DNA of 64,000 nt from Cavia porcellus. Taxonomy: Eukaryota; Chordata; Mammalia; Rodentia; Caviidae. The notes beneath the pieces are model-generated. The model saw nothing but the letters and a program-made list of their open reading frames with translations, did not search any database and was not told where the DNA came from. The translations under genes were made by a program, and so were the position numbers. Below are positions 59,215 to 64,000 of the stretch, one piece after another. How positions within the stretch are numbered: position 1 is the first letter of the stretch; every line of letters starts with the position of its first letter. The stretch lies in the NCBI RefSeq assembly GCF_034190915.1, contig NW_026947486.1, positions 21,106,001-21,170,000 on the forward strand. Direction: 5' to 3'.

Positions 59215-59332
59215 GGTTGGGTGTACTAGCACACTCCTTGAATTCCAGTATTTTGGAAGGCAAAGGCAGGAGGAGCTGAAGTTCAAGCTGAGCCTAGGCA
59301 AATTAACAAGACCTTGTCTTAAAAAAAAACTG
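59215..59332 (+). mobile_element. B1-like SINE, diverged
   Basis: GGTTGGGTGTACTAGCACAC ... ACAAGACCTTGTCTTAAAAA. Confidence 0.75.
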
Positions 59333-59337
59333 AAAAG

Positions 59338-59492
59338 GGGCTAGGGATATAGCTCAGTATGAAAGCCCTATGTTCGATCTCCAATACTGTGAAAAAAGAT
59401 TCATGTTTAGGGCAGGGGTACCCCTCAGTGGTACAGTACTTATCTAGCATGCATGCTACCCTGGGTTTTATCCACAGTACCACAAAAAACTG
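59338..59492 (+). mobile_element. Two adjacent ID-like SINEs
   Basis: 59338-59396 (GGGGCTAGGGATATAGCTC) and 59410-59492 (GGGCAGGGGTACCCCTCAG ... CCACAGTACCACAAAA) are both decayed. Confidence 0.75.
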
Positions 59493-59832
59493 CAGGAGAT
59501 TTGGATGCAGACACACACAGGGAAGATTCATGTGAAGATGAAGCAGAAAGTGGGGTGATTCTTCTATTACAAGAAAAGAGATACCAATGATTGCCAGAGA
59601 AACACCAGAAGTAGATGCAGGGGTATCATGTAATCAACACTTTCCCACAGATTTCAGAAGGACCCATGCTGATATCTCGATTTTGATAAGCTATACCTGT
59701 AGCCTTCAATGATCTTTTTACAGTAATCTCCAGAACTGTGAAATAATACATTTCTGTCGATAAGCTCTCCATTTGTGGTACATTGTCAAGGCAGTACAGA
59801 CCAATGAATGAATACACCTCATCTCTTACCAT

Positions 59833-60025
59833 TTAACCCCTTTTCTTTTTCTTTCTTTTTTTTTTTTTGTCTTTTTCCTTTTGTGCACCCTTCGATAGCT
59901 CAGCTGGTAGAGCGGAGGACTTTTTCCTTTTTTATAGGTACCAGGGATCGAACTCACGACTGCCTGCTTGCAAGGCAGGCGCTTATGCCGCTGAGCTAAA
60001 TCCCCAGCCCCTTAACCCATTTTCT
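59833..60025 (-). mobile_element. ID-like SINE with 14-bp target duplication, host of a tRNA-Tyr half
   Basis: Flanks 59833-59846 and 60012-60025 match over 14 bp with one mismatch (TTAACCC(C/A)TTTTCT). The ID body 59938-60011 is well kept (GGTACCAGGGATCGAACTC, GCCGCTGAGCTAAATCCCC). Its reversed tail (59847-59937) is split by a foreign insert. Confidence 0.9.
59871..59931 (+). pseudogene. 5' half of tRNA-Tyr inserted as a tailless retro-copy
   Basis: 59889-59920 reads CCTTCGATAGCTCAGCTGGT and continues AGAGCGGAGGAC, matching mature tRNA-Tyr(GUA) positions 1-32 without a mismatch I can find. It stops at the anticodon loop. The 12-bp CTTTTTCCTTTT is duplicated at 59871-59882 and 59920-59931, with GTGCAC as extra bases before the tRNA. 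No A tail is present on either side of the insert. Confidence 0.88.
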
Positions 60026-60290
60026 CACTTGCTCCTAGCATATGACCTTTTTGTCAGTTCCTTACAAATGCAGCCAATTTATTTCTGCCTGAGGATCACT
60101 TTATGGTACTCAGTAGATGCTCAAAAATGACATTTCCTTTTCTACTTTACTCTAGTGAAATAACTGGGGCCCCTATGCTGACAGCTATTTGCTTCTTTGG
60201 GGGAGAGATTAGAAATTCACAGGACAGGAATAGAAATATTTGTAATTAAGCCTGAAAGTGAGCCCCTCTAGGTGACCTCAGTCTTCCTAA

Positions 60291-63046
60291 CAGGAACTAT
60301 TCATATTTTTAAAATTTTATTTAAAAAAAGACTAAACAAAACAGAAAATAGGTAGAAATAATACATATATTCAGAGAAAAAAAACAGTAAGAAATCACTA
60401 GTTGATGTTTACATATTGTCGTTTTACAAATAGTTGTTCAAGGTACAAGAATGGAACATGTAAAGTGGGAATTTGAACAGTGAGACTGCAAACAGTTCCG
60501 TTCAACTGCCCAACAAAAACTTAGTAACATAGTTGTCAATTCTATACACTTAAACATACATGCAGTTATCCATATCTTCATTTATGTTTAGATTAAATAA
60601 AGCAGGTTAAAATCATTCTGAACAAAGAATAATAAATAGTATTGCTAGATTTCACATCATGAAACTCCGTGATCAGCACTGGGTACTGTAGTGTCTTTTT
60701 TTTTTAAATTTAATTTAAAGAAAGACTAAACAAAACAGAAAATGGGTAAAAATAATACATAATTTCAAAGAAAAAAATAAATAGTATGAAATCACTAATT
60801 GATGATTACAGATTGTCTTCTTATAGTTATTCAAGATACTAAAGTGGAGCATTATAAAGTGGGGATTCAAACAGTGAGACTGCACCCAGTTCTGTTCAAC
60901 AATCCAGCAAAAAACTTAGAAATATGCTTATCAATTCTATACACTTAAACATACATGCAGTTATCCATATCATCAATTATGTTGAGATTGAGTAAACCCA
61001 ACCAGGCTAATATCACACTGAACAAAGAATAATACTATTGCTGGGTTTCACATTATGACCTGCCAGAATCAGCACTGGGTATTTTAGTGTCTCTTTTTCT
61101 TCAAAGTGTCTGTTCATTTCATCATGTGTCATAAGATCAGTTCTCATAAACCATTTATAGATTCGACATATACATGAGTCTTAACATGTATTTCTATCCT
61201 TTCTGTATTAGAGGGACAAACAAAACAAAGCAAGACAAAACAAAACATATTCCTATAAACACATGAAATGAAATAAACATGTAAGACCATTGTACAAAGA
61301 GTTCTACCATGGTTCCTGTGTCGTCTCTTGTTTTCTCCAATAGAATTGACTATCATCAGACATAGTGTAATTGAATATATCAGTACATAACAGTATTAAT
61401 AAAAACACAACTTTGCATATAATATAGAACTTCAAAAACAGGCAGTTATCAAACTAGAATGTGTATTGTATCATCTTCAGTGTAGTTGCCTATACTCTCA
61501 GACTTGATACTATCAATCATATCAGTTTTGATATGGTTTCTTTTCTGCCTCATTTCTGTTACACTCTTTTTTTGCCATCAGTTGTCTGCTTATCTTCTTC
61601 ATTTTATTTTCTGCTCCATTCATTGAGGCCTCTCCACCACTGTTTCTGGAATCCTAGTACTTTTCTCTCTCTCTAGAATGCCCTGTAGTATTCTCTGTAG
61701 AGTTGGATTGGTGGTTGCGAATTTCCCAACTTCCTCTTTGTCTTGGAAGCATCTTGTTTCTCCATTAATTTCTAAAGACAGTTTATCAGGGTATATCAAT
61801 CTGGGGTGGAGGTTATTTTCTTTCAGGGCTTGGAATATTTCACTCCAAGATCTTCTTGACTTGATGGTTTGTGTAGAGAAGTCTGCTAAATACTAATGGG
61901 CCTTTATAGGTGATCTGTTTCTTATATCTAACAGCTTTTAATATTCTGTTCTTATATTGAATTTCTGGGATCTTGATTATTATATGCCTGGGAGTAGCTC
62001 TGTTTTGGTTGTAGGTGTCTGGAGTTCTGTATACCTCATAGATCTGAATATCATTTCCTTTTCCTATGTTTGGGAAGTTTTCCTTAATTATTTCTGTGAA
62101 TAACCTTTGTAGTTCCTTTGTTTGTACCCCAGCTTCTTCATTCACATTCTTTATTCTCAAGTTACAGATCCTTTTGTCATATTCTAGCCTTTGTATTGTT
62201 ACTGCTTGTATCCTTGTTATTGTTTAAAATTTTCCCTTTCATTCTCCTTAGTTTCTTTCAGGCTGATTTGCCATCTTTCCATAGAGATTTTAATTTCCTG
62301 GTGATCTCTTTGAATCTGCTTTATGTATTCTATTTTTTTTATACTCTTCATCAAATGGTTCTCTCCTTTGAGTTCCTCCCTTCTTCCATCTGTGTCTGCT
62401 TGAGGGGTGCTTAGTATCTCTTTTATTAATTTTCTTATATTTTGCATTATTTGGCTAAATATTTCACTTTTGAACTCGTCTATGAGGTCCCGAATATATG
62501 TCTTTATGTCCACTGGTGCTGTGTCTGATATTGCATGTTTGCTATTCTCATTCTCCTTTGTCCTGTCCTGGGTCAATGTTCTCAGCATTGGGACCTGGGG
62601 ACTTTTTGTTGTTGCTTCCTCTTCCCATTTTTTTTTGCTTCTTCCAGAAGGCCCCAGTTTCTTTCTTTGTTGGTTACAATTCTTCTGAAGTGCGCTGGTT
62701 AGAGGACCCTTCACTCTGCTGTGTGCTAGTGAGTTGCAGACAGGGACAGCGTATGCTGGCCCCTCCCCTCTGGGTCAGTCAAGCTGCTGTGGCCTGCACT
62801 ACTGCATTACTTTGCACAGCCTCCCCCGCAGGTTGGCTGCGGTGGTGGTGGCAGGGCCGCGGGCAGCTGGTGGGCGCTGAGTTGCTCCTGGGCCCGTGGC
62901 AACAGGTCTCACTGGAGGCCTGGAGGCACTGGAGATGACAGCTAGAGTGCAGCCGTGCGGGGATCGGTCAAGCTGCTGTGGCCTGCACTGTCAGTCAAAC
63001 TTCTGAAGTTTCACTGGATTAGTGTGGTTCAGGAGCTATTCATATT
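60291..63046 (-). mobile_element. ORF1-only L1 (HAL1-like) copy D with doubled 3' end, 17-bp target duplication
   Basis: CAGGAACTATTCATATT at 60291-60307 and CAGGAGCTATTCATATT at 63030-63046 differ by one base. On the minus strand: a GC-rich 5' UTR (63029-62720), a broken ORF1 (62714-61660), a 3' region without ORF2, a first A-rich 3' end near 60700, then a second copy of the last 390 bp ending near 60308. The two 3' ends (60308-60695 and 60700-61080) are clearly alignable over their length. Confidence 0.87.
61660..62714 (-). pseudogene. L1 ORF1, disrupted (copy D)
   Basis: The N-terminal part (62714-62217) with a coiled-coil-like region and the RRM part (62160-61840, TPRHIIIKIPEIQYKNR) are split by frameshifts; the C-terminal block is decayed near 61800-61680. 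Confidence 0.85.
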
Positions 63047-63221
63047 GAGGAGCTACTTGTTGAAATAAATATCCAAAGTACATCTTTTCAAGCCTGTCTT
63101 AGTTTTTTGTTGTTATAACAAAATACTCAGGACTGGCTAATTTAGAAAGGAGAGTTTATTTTAGCTTGTGGTGCTGGAGGCTGGGAAGCCATGGTAACTT
63201 GTGAGGGTATCTTTTTTCTTT

Positions 63222-63305
63222 CATTTTTTTGAGACAGAGTCTCACTGTATAGTTCATGCTGGTCTTGAATTCACAGTGATTCTCCTGCCTCATCCTCCCA
63301 AGTCT
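63222..63305 (-). mobile_element. B1-like SINE, truncated
   Basis: TTTTTTGAGACAGAGTCTC ... CTCATCCTCCCAAGT. Confidence 0.82.
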
Positions 63306-63462
63306 TTATTTTTATGGTGCTTGTTATCCAGTAGATGTCTTTTGTTCACATGCTTGCATGCCTTTAGCAAATATTTATTGGGCATGGCAAAGGATTTTTG
63401 CTCCTGAGAGTATAAGGGCTTAGGAACCATCTCAAAAATTTAAAAATGTCTCTATATTGAGG

Positions 63463-63687
63463 GCTTACTTTTTTATATTTTACAGAGAAAAAATAAAAAT
63501 GACAATGAAAATATAATAGAATTTGAAAACAGGCTAATAGGAGAGTAACAAGAATTACTCTCAATTAACAATTGCATATTGTTATCTTCATAGTAGTTAC
63601 TCAGAGTATAAGATGGCACAAAGCACTGTCCAAACAATATAACTCAAATGTTTCAATAAACGAAGAGAAACTGGCTATATAACTATC

Positions 63688-63729
<42 letters not shown>

Positions 63730-63960
63730 TCATTTTTCCCTTACTTCCTTTCCTCTTTCCACTATCACGGTTTTCCTCTTTTCTTTTGAATAATTTCTTC
63801 CCAATTCACAATATCTATTATACATTTTACATAACCACCAGGTTACATGGTAAGAAACCACCAAACCATTTTACATTGTAGTGCTATAATTTTTCATTTC
63901 CAATGGAAATATCTGAGACTTCCAGTGGTCACATATTCTGGTCAGAATTCCATGTTGTCA
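63463..63960 (-). mobile_element. L1 3' UTR fragment
   Basis: Aligns by eye with 13508-13960: the same order of ATTGTTATCTTCATAGTAGT, ACTATCTTGTGTG repeat and TTTTCCCTTAC...AATAATTTCTTC. Confidence 0.75.
63689..63728. repeat. (TG)n microsatellite
   Basis: About 17 TG units followed by a short TA stretch. Confidence 0.97.
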
Positions 63961-64000
63961 ATATTTTTTTTATGTTAGCCATCCTAAAAAGTATGTAGTG

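Noticed and set aside
58694..59263. A 189-codon minus-strand open frame as a host gene.
   Set aside because: It is the tandemly repeated 5' UTR of L1 copy C and extends past its target duplication.
59889..59920. A real tRNA-Tyr gene.
   Set aside because: Only the 5' half is present; anticodon, variable arm and T arm are missing.

Overview
This is mammalian genomic DNA. It carries most of one protein-coding gene, CLCN5 on the plus strand, which encodes ClC-5, the endosomal 2Cl-/H+ exchanger mutated in Dent disease in humans. The rest is intron and flanking sequence dense in retrotransposons. Tandem use of B1-like (7SL-derived) and ID-like (tRNA-Ala-derived) SINEs, some fused as ID-B1 composites, points to a rodent outside the mouse/rat group. 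The ID tail form (GTACCGATAAAAATGAAAAAG) makes me favour a beaver-like castorimorph, but this is a guess from repeat style. CLCN5 is X-linked in known placentals, so the window is probably X-chromosomal.

Layout. 1-9950: repeat-rich sequence without a recognisable gene, presumably intron of the long CLCN5 transcript or upstream flank. It includes a local rearrangement in which one stretch was copied both directly and inverted (2463-3980). 9960-10252: probable promoter and non-coding first exon of the short transcript, with a TCACGTGA E-box and a strong splice donor. 12679-36467: eleven coding exons, all with GT-AG borders, joining in phase to a 746-residue protein, the usual length of the short ClC-5 isoform. 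36468 to about 42455: a 6-kb 3' UTR without B1 or ID insertions, ending near AATAAA at 42434. 42470-64000: intergenic sequence dominated by L1-derived elements.

The most unusual content is in the last 20 kb. Four L1-derived insertions are each bounded by target-site duplications: 44101-47886 (+), 52444-55609 (+), 56240-59179 (-) and 60291-63046 (-). Three carry ORF1 followed by a 3' region with no recognisable ORF2, the half-L1 (HAL1) arrangement. The 52444-55609 copy has an intact 350-codon ORF1 and an exact 18-bp duplication, so it looks recent. The 56240-59179 copy keeps both ends of ORF2 around a large internal deletion. The 60291-63046 copy has two tandem 3' ends inside one duplication. 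L1 sequences here also show tandem units in both the 5' and the 3' untranslated regions.

A second unusual object is a 32-nt 5' half of tRNA-Tyr (59889-59920) inserted with a 12-bp target duplication inside an ID SINE, which has its own target duplication. Three LTR-like segments, two of them in CLCN5 introns (20076-20715, 32875-33280) and one downstream (51638-51997), plus old L1, MIR, hAT-like and Tigger/MER2-like relics account for much of the remainder. All family names come from recognition by eye; no database search was run.
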